Positions 1 through 7,562 of a stretch of DNA of 64,000 nucleotides are shown here, in pieces (within the stretch, counting starts at the first letter, position 1; each line of letters begins with the position of its first letter). The notes under the pieces are model-generated. The model ran no database searches and had not been told where the DNA came from. It saw only the letters and a program-made list of their open reading frames with translations. Position numbers and translations under genes: made by a program. The stretch is from Nocardia arthritidis (GTDB taxonomy: Bacteria; Actinomycetota; Actinomycetes; Mycobacteriales; Mycobacteriaceae): contig NZ_CP046172.1 in assembly GCF_011801145.1 (NCBI RefSeq), positions 9,858,001 to 9,922,000 of the forward strand, in the 5' to 3' direction.

Positions 1-410
1 TGAAGCAGCGTCATGATCTGAAACTCGTTGTGGTGGACTACCTTCAGCTGATGACCTCCGGTAAGAAGGTCGAATCCCGTCAGCAGGAAGTCTCGGATTT
101 CTCCCGAAACCTGAAGCTGCTGGCCAAGGAACTCGAGGTCCCGGTAGTCGCGATCAGTCAGCTGAACCGTGGCCCCGAACAGCGAACCGACAAGCGCCCC
201 ATGGTCTCCGACCTCCGCGAATCCGGATCGCTGGAACAGGATGCGGATATGGTCATCCTGCTGCACCGCCCCGATGCGTTCGAACGGGACGACCCGCGCG
301 GCGGCGAGGCCGATCTCATTCTCGGTAAACACCGTAACGGTCCGACGGCCACCATTACCGTTGCGCACCAGCTGCATCTGAGCCGGTTCGTGGATATGGC
401 CCGCGGCTGA
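1..410 (+). CDS. dnaB: Replicative DNA helicase DnaB, C-terminal fragment
   Basis: Only the last ~136 codons are present; the frame is open from base 3 and runs off the left edge. The visible part matches the RecA-like motor domain of replicative helicases: a Walker B-like VVVDYLQLM stretch, then VVAISQLNRGPEQR, RPMVSDLRESGSLEQDAD and the C-terminal LILGKHRNGPTAT, all typical of DnaB. The enzyme unwinds DNA ahead of the replisome by ATP hydrolysis. The ending FVDMARG followed by TGA is a normal family terminus. Whether an intein or other insertion lies upstream cannot be seen. Confidence 0.96.
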   Translation, partial: KQRHDLKLVVVDYLQLMTSGKKVESRQQEVSDFSRNLKLLAKELEVPVVAISQLNRGPEQRTDKRPMVSDLRESGSLEQDADMVILLHRPDAFERDDPRGGEADLILGKHRNGPTATITVAHQLHLSRFVDMARG

Positions 411-484
411 TTCGGGGTATCCATCGGCCTTGCGGGCGGCCCGTGTGATCGTTTCGGCCAGTAGGCCGTTCCCGCCGATAGGGC

Positions 485-1360
485 TCAGAGGCCGTTTTCG
501 GCGCGGGAACTGTAGCTGCGTTCTGCGACCTGGACGAAGCTGCGGATCAGCGGGCTGCGAGCGGTTTTCAGCCACGCGACGACGAGATGGCTTGGCGGGC
601 GATGGCGGAACGGGACGGTGACCAGGCCAGGGGGTAGCGGCTGGTCGACCGGGGCGAGCGCCGACGTTCCGTTCCATAGGACGGCTTGCAGGCATTCCTG
701 GATCGTCCGCATCGGGGGTGTTACGGCGTCGTGCGCGTCGCCGGTCCAGTAGGCGGTCCATGCTGGGTCAGTGCCGGGTGGCAGCCGGACCCATCGGCGG
801 GCGGTCAGGTCGACCGGCGACACCGAAGTACGACGGGCGAGTGGGTCGTCGTCACGCATCACGACGCCGACAGGTACCGAGCGCAGGATGCGCATGCTGA
901 TTCCGTTGTCGTCGAAGGGCGTTCGAGTTAGCGCCACGTCGACGAGCCCGGCGTTGAGCCCGGCCGTCGGATCACCGAGATCGGCTTCGTGAACGCTGAC
1001 GTTGATGTGCGGATGGCGTGCCCGGAACGATGCCACCAGCTGGCCGCAGACGTGCGCGGCGGTATCGGCGAGCGTCCCGATCGTGAGGGTCGCGGCCCCC
1101 GCGGCGGTTCTCACCCGGTCGCGGATCCGGTCGGCTCGCTTCAGCAGTGCACTCGCCTCGTCATACATCGTCGCGCCGGCCGGAGTCAGGACGACGCCCT
1201 TGGGGGTGCGCTCGAACAGGATGACGCCGAATTCGTCCTCGAGCTCCCGGATGGCCCGGCTCAGCGGCGGCTGCGTCATGTGTAGGCGATTCGCCGCCCG
1301 GCCGACATGACGCTCCTGCGCGACCGCCACAAAGTACCGGAGCACACGAAGATCCACCAC
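485..1360 (-). CDS. LysR-family transcriptional regulator
   Basis: A 291-residue protein of the usual LysR length. Residues ~3-60 form the winged HTH (LRYFVAVAQERHVGRAANRL, then MTQPPLSRAIRELEDEFG and LFERTPKGVVLTPAG). Residues ~90-285 form the effector-binding domain. The start is GTG (1360 or 1357). It is divergent from the decarboxylase-like gene at 1466. An ATAC-N7-GTAT palindrome sits just upstream of its start, so it probably controls both itself and that neighbour. The effector is unknown; the neighbour suggests an aromatic acid. Confidence 0.93.
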   Translation of the reverse strand: MVDLRVLRYFVAVAQERHVGRAANRLHMTQPPLSRAIRELEDEFGVILFERTPKGVVLTPAGATMYDEASALLKRADRIRDRVRTAAGAATLTIGTLADTAAHVCGQLVASFRARHPHINVSVHEADLGDPTAGLNAGLVDVALTRTPFDDNGISMRILRSVPVGVVMRDDDPLARRTSVSPVDLTARRWVRLPPGTDPAWTAYWTGDAHDAVTPPMRTIQECLQAVLWNGTSALAPVDQPLPPGLVTVPFRHRPPSHLVVAWLKTARSPLIRSFVQVAERSYSSRAENGL

Positions 1361-1364
1361 AACA

Positions 1365-1383
1365 CGATACCTACGCGGTATCG
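1365..1383. promoter_or_regulatory. LysR-type operator palindrome
   Basis: CGATACC-TACGC-GGTATCG is a perfect 7-bp inverted repeat with a 5-base centre. It contains ATAC-N7-GTAT (1367-1381), the form known for the LysR proteins BenM/CatM. It lies 5 bp from the LysR start and ~85 bp upstream of the divergent gene, the classical position for LysR autoregulation and divergent activation. Binding by this particular LysR is inferred. Confidence 0.7.
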
Positions 1384-1465
1384 CGATTGCGGAGATGGAC
1401 TTGGACAGCCGCGATCCGACGGAGAACTGTCGAAAGCGTAGGAGCTGACAAGGAGATCCACGCTC

Positions 1466-2461
1466 ATGACCAACGCCATTCTCAGTATCGGATGCTTCCG
1501 ATACGACACCACGCGGACCCTTTTCGACGGCGGTGCCACTGTCGACGGCAGCGGCGTCACGATGGAAACCGCGGCCACGCTGCCCGAGATCTTCGAACGG
1601 CTGATTCGCGGAAACGAGTTCGACATCGCCGAACTCGGGCTCACGTTCTACCTGCGCCTGCTCGAAACAGGCACGCCGTATATCGCGCTACCGATCTTCC
1701 CGAATCGGGTGTTCCGGCACTCGTGCATCTTCGTGAACACCCACAGTGGCATCACCCACCCCGCACATCTCACCGGACGCACCATTGGAGAATTCGGTAC
1801 CTACGGCCAGGACTCCGGCGTATGGGCCAAAGGGATCCTCACCGACGAGTACGGGTTCCGGCCCGAACGGAACCGCTGGGTTATCGGCGGCCTCGAATCT
1901 CCCACGCCTCCTTTCGATTTCATCCCGCACCCGCATCCGGCCGATCTCGAGGTGACCACCGCGCGGGGCACGACACTGAGCGCGATGCTCGATGCCGGGG
2001 AGATCGATGCCCTGTTCTCGGCGAACGTTCCGCAGTGCGTGCTCGACGGATCTTCGAACGTCACCCGGCTGTTCCCTGATTTCGAGCCACTGGAACGCGA
2101 CTATCACCAGCGAACCGCGATCTTCCCGATCATGCACACCATCGTCGTGCGCAAGGATCTGCTGCAAGAACGCCCCGGCCTCGCGCGGGATGTCTACCGA
2201 GTCTTCTCCGAGGCGAAAGACGCTGCCGCCGAATACTATCGCCGCAACCGCAGGCTGTACGAGGTCCAAACCATGGTGCCGTGGACGAACGCACTGATAG
2301 AACGCAACAGAGAACAGTTCGGCGACAACTGGTGGCCTTACGGCATCGCAGCCAACCGCACCACCCTCGACACCTACCTGCGTTACCACTTCGAACAAGG
2401 CTTGTCGTCTCGACAATGGACCATCGAGGAGGTCTTCGCCCCAGAGTTGCTCGACAGCTGA
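1466..2461 (+). CDS. 4,5-dihydroxyphthalate decarboxylase-like protein
   Basis: A 331-residue protein resembling the Pht5/4,5-dihydroxyphthalate decarboxylase family, which shares the periplasmic-binding-protein fold of NMT1/SsuA-like proteins. Visible features are an LSIGCFRYDTTRTLFDG N-terminus, the FDIAELGLTFYLRLLE segment, GEFGTYGQDSGVWAKGIL near the middle and the C-terminal WWPYGIAANR. No signal peptide or lipobox is seen, so a cytoplasmic enzyme fits better than a transporter binding protein. AAGGAG lies upstream of the ATG. It is divergent from and probably activated by the LysR gene. The substrate cannot be read from the sequence. Confidence 0.78.
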   Translation: MTNAILSIGCFRYDTTRTLFDGGATVDGSGVTMETAATLPEIFERLIRGNEFDIAELGLTFYLRLLETGTPYIALPIFPNRVFRHSCIFVNTHSGITHPAHLTGRTIGEFGTYGQDSGVWAKGILTDEYGFRPERNRWVIGGLESPTPPFDFIPHPHPADLEVTTARGTTLSAMLDAGEIDALFSANVPQCVLDGSSNVTRLFPDFEPLERDYHQRTAIFPIMHTIVVRKDLLQERPGLARDVYRVFSEAKDAAAEYYRRNRRLYEVQTMVPWTNALIERNREQFGDNWWPYGIAANRTTLDTYLRYHFEQGLSSRQWTIEEVFAPELLDS

Positions 2462-2472
2462 CAGTTCTCCTG

Positions 2473-2480
2473 GTCGAAAC
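2473..2480. repeat. Target-site duplication, left copy
   Basis: GTCGAAAC directly abuts the left end of the IS and is repeated exactly at 3870-3877. Eight bases is the usual duplication length for IS256-family elements. Confidence 0.9.
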
Positions 2481-3869
2481 GGGACTGTAAATACAACGGT
2501 GTAACTCCCAATCAAGGAGTGGCACTTGATGTCTGATGTGATGTCGGCGGATGTGGCCGATACTGGCGCGGTGGCGAAGCGTAGGGAGTCGAAGGTCCCG
2601 GCGGTGGATGCTGAGCTGGTGGGTCAGCTGGTGGCTTCGGCCCGGGCCAACGGATTGCAGTTGACCGGTGAGGGTGGGTTACTGGCGCAGCTGACCAAGA
2701 TGGTGGTCGAATCCGCTCTCGACGGTGAGATCACCGACTATCTCGGCTATGACCACGGTGATCCGGCGGGGCGGGGAACTCCCAACTCCCGCAACGGAAC
2801 CCGCTCGAAGACCGTGGTCACCGACGTCGGTCCGGTCGAGATCGATGTTCCGCGGGACCGGGACTCGAGCTTCGAGCCGCAGATCGTGCGTAAGCGGCAG
2901 CGTCGGTTGAATGGTGTGGAGAACATGGTGCTGTCGCTGTCGGCCAAAGGGCTCACGCACGGGGAGATCTCCGCGCATCTGCGTGAGGTTTATGGCGCCG
3001 AGGTGTCCAAGCAGACGATCTCCACGATCACCGACAAGGTGATCGACGGGATGGCCGAGTGGCAGAACCGGCCTCTCGACAGCGTGTATCCGGTGATCTT
3101 CCTGGATGCCATCCACGTGAAGATCCGCGACGGCAAGGTCGCCAACCGGCCCATCTACGTCGCTCTCGCTGTCACTGTCGAGGGCACCCGTGACATTCTC
3201 GGGTTGTGGGCCGGAGACGGCGGGGAGGGCGCGAAGTTCTGGCTGCAGATCCTCACCGAGCTGCGCAACCGCGGTGCCGCTGATGTGTGCATGCTCGTCT
3301 GCGATGGTCTGAAGGGACTGCCCGAGGCCATCGAGCAGGTGTGGCCGGCCGCGGTCGTGCAAACCTGTGTGGTGCACCTGCTGCGGGCCTCGTTCCGCTA
3401 CGCGGCCCGCCAGCACTGGGACGCTATCGCCAAAGCATTGAAACCGATCTACACCGCGCCAACGGAATCGGCTGCGCTGCAACGATTCTGCGAGTTCACC
3501 GAGGCTTGGGGCGCGAAATACCCGGCCATCGTCAAACTCTGGGAGAACTCCTGGGCCGAGTTCGTGCCGTTTCTCGCCTTCGACACCGAGATCCGCAGGG
3601 TCGTGTGTTCGACCAACGCTATCGAATCGGTCAACGCCCGCATCCGCCGAGCCGTGCGCGCCCGTGGCCACTTCCCGAACGAGCAAGCAGCGTTGAAGTG
3701 CGTCTACATGGCGATCATGGCCCTCGACCCCACCGGCGCCGGGCAGAAACGCTGGGTCACCAGATGGAAAGCAGCGTTGAACGCCTTCGACATCACCTTC
3801 GAAGGCCGACTCACCGTCGGACGAAAGTAACCGAATCAAACCGAGTTACACCGTTCGACGGACAGACCC
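2481..3869 (+). mobile_element. IS256-family insertion sequence, complete
   Basis: A 1389-bp element carrying one transposase. Its ends are imperfect inverted repeats of ~27 bp: both read inward GGG(A/T)CTGT, then six or seven divergent bases, then AACGGTGTAACTC (2481-2507 and the complement of 3843-3869). It is flanked by a perfect 8-bp direct repeat GTCGAAAC at 2473-2480 and 3870-3877, the target duplication expected for IS256-type transposition. It inserted in the spacer just after the decarboxylase-like gene and upstream of a decayed HAD gene. With intact ends, duplication and reading frame it looks recent and potentially active. Confidence 0.95.
2526..3830 (+). CDS. IS256-family (MutA-type) transposase
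   Basis: A full-length 434-residue DDE transposase. The catalytic triad is visible as D194 (FLDAIHVKIRD), D260 (LVCDGLKGL) and E367 (STNAIESVNARIR). The family CxxH signature is C281-H284 (QTCVVHLLR). The N-terminal part carries the LGYDHGDPAGR and SRNGTRSKTV motifs typical of the family. AAGGAG precedes the start. No frameshift or internal stop is seen, so it can encode an active enzyme that catalyses cut-out and insertion of the surrounding element. Confidence 0.97.
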   Translation: MMSDVMSADVADTGAVAKRRESKVPAVDAELVGQLVASARANGLQLTGEGGLLAQLTKMVVESALDGEITDYLGYDHGDPAGRGTPNSRNGTRSKTVVTDVGPVEIDVPRDRDSSFEPQIVRKRQRRLNGVENMVLSLSAKGLTHGEISAHLREVYGAEVSKQTISTITDKVIDGMAEWQNRPLDSVYPVIFLDAIHVKIRDGKVANRPIYVALAVTVEGTRDILGLWAGDGGEGAKFWLQILTELRNRGAADVCMLVCDGLKGLPEAIEQVWPAAVVQTCVVHLLRASFRYAARQHWDAIAKALKPIYTAPTESAALQRFCEFTEAWGAKYPAIVKLWENSWAEFVPFLAFDTEIRRVVCSTNAIESVNARIRRAVRARGHFPNEQAALKCVYMAIMALDPTGAGQKRWVTRWKAALNAFDITFEGRLTVGRK

Positions 3870-3877
3870 GTCGAAAC
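3870..3877. repeat. Target-site duplication, right copy
   Basis: The second exact copy of GTCGAAAC, directly abutting the right terminal inverted repeat of the IS. Removing 2481-3877 restores an uninterrupted spacer. Confidence 0.9.
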
Positions 3878-3907
3878 GCTCGGATATGTCCGATCATGGT
3901 TGCGTGC

Positions 3908-4239
3908 ATGGTGATTCGACCGCGGGAATATAGGCTGTCGTATTCGATTGGCGGGGAACGCTCGGAGTTGTTCCGTCCGTATTGGATTGGACGCGCGAGG
4001 CGTTGGCGCGGATCGGCCGGGCCGATGGTCGTGAGCCCGCGCTGGCGCTGGCGCGGGTCATCGCGGCGGCTGCGGGGAAGCCGAATCGGTTGGTCGGTGA
4101 TCGGCCTTCGCACGACGGTGCCGCCGTCGATATCGGGATGCCGACGCTGCTCGTTCCGGTGCTGACGGAGGCCGGGCAATGCAGACTCCATCTCGCTACC
4201 GCCGCGGCCGGTATCCGAACGTCCGCAACGAAGAGTTAG
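3908..4239 (+). pseudogene. Decayed HAD-superfamily phosphatase
   Basis: Frame 3934-4239 begins AVVFDWRGTLG, a HAD motif I (DxxGT type), and ends LVGDRPSHDGAAVDIGMPTL, the motif IV typical of the C-terminal half of the same family. Only ~45 residues separate them, whereas intact relatives have ~130-150 residues of cap and core between the two, so a large internal deletion is likely. An in-frame TAG at 3931 precedes motif I. The only nearby ATG (3908, reading MVIRPREYR) is in another frame, which suggests a frameshift as well. It lies 31 bp from the right target duplication of the IS. A truncated but expressed short protein cannot be excluded. Confidence 0.6.
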
Positions 4240-4388
4240 CGGGCATTCGCGCTGATCCCGGCCCGTGGGGAGGCCGAGCACCGCAACGCGGGGGAGACGG
4301 TGCCGACGTGCATGACGACGAGACCGGTGGCAGGCATCAATTCGTGGTCGAAGATCTGGGCATATCGGCGGTAGAAACTGCCAGCCAT
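4236..4388 (-). CDS. Short ORF of unknown function, possible remnant
   Basis: A 50-codon frame starting ATG at 4388 (MAGSFYRRYAQIFDHELM) with strong G/C bias at third positions, so it looks coding although it is short and lacks a clear ribosome binding site. The frame stays open upstream of this ATG. I do not recognise the family. It overlaps the end of the HAD remnant tail to tail by 4 bp. It may be the C-terminal fragment of another decayed gene in this IS-associated region. Confidence 0.25.
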   Translation of the reverse strand: MAGSFYRRYAQIFDHELMPATGLVVMHVGTVSPALRCSASPRAGISANAR

Positions 4389-4508
4389 GGGGTGGGTGAG
4401 CGAGACAACGTAACGCTTTGGCGCTGATTCCCGACGTTCTCGATGACATACGGGCCTTCGGGGGGCCTGTCCCGTCCGCTTGTCGGTGATGGAATTGGGG
4501 AATTGGAC

Positions 4509-6332
4509 ATGGCATTTCGCGCGTTCATCGCGCAGCACCGGATAGCTACCGCGGCTGTTGCGATGTCGACACTCGGTGTCGCGGCGGTCGGCGCCGTAAT
4601 CTGGACGCCGACCTCGGCACCGACGAAACTCGACCCGCGACTCACGTCGTCGGTGACCGAATGCCACGACATGGTGACCATCTCGGTGGCCGGTCGTAAC
4701 GACACTCCGGTCGCGGGAACGACGAAAATGCTGGTCGACGCCAACGGTAACGAGCTGCCCGCCGCCCTGTCCGGCGACCACCGCAGCAACTGGGTGGATC
4801 CGGTGGTCAACGCACCGGCGGGCTCCGTCCCACCCGGTTCGTACGCCGCCATCTACATCGCCTACCCGGCGAACCTCAACAGCTATGAGGACGCCGTCAA
4901 CACCGGCGTCTCGAATGCCGAGCAGGTGATGCGGGATATCTCCGCGGCCTGCCCCGATACCAAGTTCTCCATCGTCGGCTACAGCGAGGGCGCGGATGTG
5001 GTGCGCCGGGTCGCGATGCAGGTCGGTCACCAAAATGCCGACCAGAACGGCAAATACGGGATCGTCGATCCGAAACATGTGCTCGGCGTTGTCATCCTGG
5101 CCGATGCCGGGCGCTCGGCGAACGGGGGACCGTTCCCGGGTGCGAAGGATCCGAACCATCCCGACGGTTACGACCAGCAGTACGGCGGCAAATCGGCGTC
5201 GGGCCAGGGCGCGCTGCCCGGCACCTCCGGCGATTTCGGCGCGCTGAACGGCAGGATCGCCTCCTTCTGCTCCGATGGCGACCTGACTTGCGCCGCGCCG
5301 CAGAACATTTCGCTGCTGCAGCTGGCGGTGAACGTCGGCAGGCAGCTGAATGTCGATGCCCTGCAGCGCGACGGGCTGACGCCGGCGACCGGACAGGATG
5401 TCGCGGTGACCCTCGGGCGCATCGCGATGGCGGCCTTCTCGGATATCGCCTCGCAGCCGAACTGGATGCAGAGCAACGAGACCTTCCTCCAAGTGCTGCT
5501 TCGGGTTTCGGATCCGGCGTACAAGCCGGGCCAGAACCCGCCGCCCGCCCAGGCGGATACGATCGCGAGCAGTGGGATGTCGCCGCTGGCCTACCTGCCG
5601 CAGAAGGTGTTCAACGAGATCGTCGGCCTGATCGTGACGAACCAGAACACCATCCCGGTGATCATGAGCGACCCGTACCAGCTGACGCTCGGACCGAACG
5701 GCACCGGCCACCACTTCGACTACTGGCGCGACTCCGACCCGGCCAACGGCAAACCGCTGACCTCCGCCGAGTACGCGGCTGCCTGGCTCACCCACCTGGC
5801 GCAGCAGGCGCAGGCGGGTAAGGCGATCGATACGAACGCCGCGCCGACACCGGCCGATGTCGCCACCGTTTACAAGACGGCCGCGGAATACAAGGAGCCC
5901 CCGAGCACCAAGTGGGCGGCCAGCACGCCGACCAGCACCGCGACGCCGACCAAGACCACGGTCAGCGGCCAGCCGACGACATCGGCAGCTTCCGCGACGC
6001 CCACGACAGTATCGGCGGCGCCGGTCGCCTCCGGTGCACCGACCACGCCGACGACACCGCCCGCGCCGACGACACCGCCCGCGCCGACCACAACCGTGGC
6101 GCCGACACCGACCACCTCGGCCGCACCGACCACCTCGGTCGCACCCGCCAAACCCGCGACGCCGACCACATCGGCGGCGCCGGTCGCCTCCGGTGCACCG
6201 ATCGCCTCCGGGGCACGCACCCCGGCGGCGGCACCGGCCCCGACAACCACATCGGCCCCGACAACCACCTCGAAGCCTGAATCCCCAACAACGACAACAA
6301 CATCCGCACCACCAACGACAACGAGCCGCTGA
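4509..6332 (+). CDS. Cutinase-family serine hydrolase with long Pro/Thr/Ala tail
   Basis: A 607-residue protein starting at ATG 4509. Residues ~12-35 form a hydrophobic signal peptide or anchor. The alpha/beta-hydrolase domain carries the cutinase nucleophile motif GYSEGAD with Ser159, preceded by the YIAYPANLNSYEDAV region and with CSDGDLTCA further on, as in mycobacterial cutinase-like (culp) lipases and esterases. From ~residue 470 the protein becomes a ~140-residue low-complexity tail of Pro, Thr, Ala and Ser, probably a wall-spanning stalk. Likely substrates are cell-envelope or host lipid esters. It ends at a strong bidirectional terminator. The tail has no sortase motif. Confidence 0.88.
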   Translation: MAFRAFIAQHRIATAAVAMSTLGVAAVGAVIWTPTSAPTKLDPRLTSSVTECHDMVTISVAGRNDTPVAGTTKMLVDANGNELPAALSGDHRSNWVDPVVNAPAGSVPPGSYAAIYIAYPANLNSYEDAVNTGVSNAEQVMRDISAACPDTKFSIVGYSEGADVVRRVAMQVGHQNADQNGKYGIVDPKHVLGVVILADAGRSANGGPFPGAKDPNHPDGYDQQYGGKSASGQGALPGTSGDFGALNGRIASFCSDGDLTCAAPQNISLLQLAVNVGRQLNVDALQRDGLTPATGQDVAVTLGRIAMAAFSDIASQPNWMQSNETFLQVLLRVSDPAYKPGQNPPPAQADTIASSGMSPLAYLPQKVFNEIVGLIVTNQNTIPVIMSDPYQLTLGPNGTGHHFDYWRDSDPANGKPLTSAEYAAAWLTHLAQQAQAGKAIDTNAAPTPADVATVYKTAAEYKEPPSTKWAASTPTSTATPTKTTVSGQPTTSAASATPTTVSAAPVASGAPTTPTTPPAPTTPPAPTTTVAPTPTTSAAPTTSVAPAKPATPTTSAAPVASGAPIASGARTPAAAPAPTTTSAPTTTSKPESPTTTTTSAPPTTTSR

Positions 6333-6334
6333 CG

Positions 6335-6364
6335 AAAAGGGTCTTCCAACCGGAAGACCCTTTT
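6335..6364. terminator. Bidirectional intrinsic terminator
   Basis: A perfect 13-bp stem AAAAGGGTCTTCC / GGAAGACCCTTTT with the 4-base loop AACC. Its A and T ends serve both strands. It lies between the convergent cutinase gene and flavin reductase gene and overlaps neither ORF beyond the stop. Confidence 0.92.
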
Positions 6365-6365
6365 C

Positions 6366-7052
6366 TCATGCGATCCGCGCCCGGTCGATATCCGGTGTCC
6401 GATAGAGCTTTTCGGGAATGCTGGCGAGGCGGGAGGTATGCGCCCGCGGCCCGAGCCCGTACAGCTGCTGGAAGCTCATGATGAGTGGCCGCCACGCGTC
6501 GGGGTCGATGCGGTCGGCGGTTCCGGCCATCCGGATGTCGTCGTGCACATGAACGCGCAGCACCCTGGCCTCGATGATGGCCACGTTGCCGTTCTGCTCC
6601 GGATCGTCGGCGGCGAGCGGATGGAGCGCGGTGACACTGGCCTCCAGCGCGACCGGACATTCCGCGACCCGCGGCGGCGCAACGGTTTCCGATGCGACGG
6701 GGGTCAGACCGGATATCCCGAATTTGTCCGGCTCGTATCGGTAGCCCCGCTTGGCCCTCGGCTCCGGGACCGGATTGCAGCCGGTGGTCAGCGCGAGCCG
6801 GTCGACGTGCGTCGCCAGCGCGTCGGAGGGCAGGTTCAGCACACATTCGCCGGTGCGGCGCAGGTTCTGCACCGTCTTCGAACGCATGCCCATTCCGAGG
6901 ACCGCGCGCCAGCCGAGCCAGAACGCCGATGACATCGGCGCGAGGTTGGGGCTGCCGTCCTCGTTGCACGTCGCGATCAAAACCACCGGCGTGCCGAAGT
7001 ACAGGATGTTGGGCTCGATCTCGGTGTGGGTCATCGTGGTCGTAGTCACCAC
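6366..7052 (-). CDS. Flavin reductase-like / DIM6-NTAB family FMN-binding protein
   Basis: A 228-residue protein of the flavin reductase-like split-barrel family. Visible features are NILYFGTPVVLIATCNEDG, the FMN-loop region NLAPMSSAFWLGWRAVLGMG, SKTVQNLRRTGECVLNLP and a C-terminal FQQLYGLGPRAHTSRLA. Members bind FMN and reduce it or act as flavoprotein oxidoreductases. The specific substrate is unknown. It is convergent with the cutinase gene, with the shared terminator just downstream of its stop. An internal Met (residue 7) is an alternative start. Confidence 0.83.
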   Translation of the reverse strand: MVTTTTMTHTEIEPNILYFGTPVVLIATCNEDGSPNLAPMSSAFWLGWRAVLGMGMRSKTVQNLRRTGECVLNLPSDALATHVDRLALTTGCNPVPEPRAKRGYRYEPDKFGISGLTPVASETVAPPRVAECPVALEASVTALHPLAADDPEQNGNVAIIEARVLRVHVHDDIRMAGTADRIDPDAWRPLIMSFQQLYGLGPRAHTSRLASIPEKLYRTPDIDRARIA

Positions 7053-7136
7053 ACCAGCCTGATATGCCCCATCAGCGCGGGCTGGCGGATATCAGACATC
7101 GCGTCCGAGTCGAAAAACGCCGGTATACAGGCTGTT

Positions 7137-7388
7137 TCAGTTGCGGCGGCGAAGATCGGCGCCCCACCAGGTCAGCAGGCTCGCGAGCGAAACATGAAGG
7201 GCGAAGGCCAGATAGGCGAGGGCGGGACCGAAATCGCCGGCCCAGCGCGACAGGTTGGGCGCGGCGACACCGGCGGCGATCAACATCGCGAGGCCGAGGA
7301 CGATCGCCGGGACGGCGAGCGGACGGATCTCGGCGACACCGGTCGCTTTCGTTCGGGATGCGGGCCGGTTTGGGGTCATGATCGTCAC
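7137..7388 (-). CDS. Small two-helix membrane protein
   Basis: An 83-residue protein with two predicted membrane helices: VPAIVLGLAMLIAAGVAAP (about residues 26-46) and ALAYLAFALHVSLASLLTWW (about 57-76), with an Arg-rich C-terminus on the presumed cytoplasmic side. The start is GTG at 7388; a Met at residue 4 is an alternative. It lies between the flavin reductase and the MFS exporter on the same strand. No recognised family. Confidence 0.6.
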   Translation of the reverse strand: MTIMTPNRPASRTKATGVAEIRPLAVPAIVLGLAMLIAAGVAAPNLSRWAGDFGPALAYLAFALHVSLASLLTWWGADLRRRN

Positions 7389-7562
7389 CGAGCCACCTCT
7401 TGTTCAGACCCGGCGCTCGGGCACAGCAAATTCACAGGCCGCGATGGCGGTTGACGAAACTCCACGGAAATCGCTCCAACTCCCCGAGTGGCAAACATTC
7501 AGCAAATTTCATAACCGAGTTTGCCCCATACCGGCGCGAGCGGAAGTGAAAAGTGAGCGGTG

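Noticed and set aside
4236..5795. Long open frame opposite the cutinase gene
   Set aside because: It mirrors the G/C-biased cutinase gene and its protein has no recognisable domain; only its last ~50 codons, beyond the cutinase, look coding.
6034..6140. Short tandem DNA repeats (CCGCGCCGACGACA-type)
   Set aside because: They are the coding sequence of the Pro/Thr/Ala tail of the cutinase-family protein, not an independent repeat element or CRISPR.
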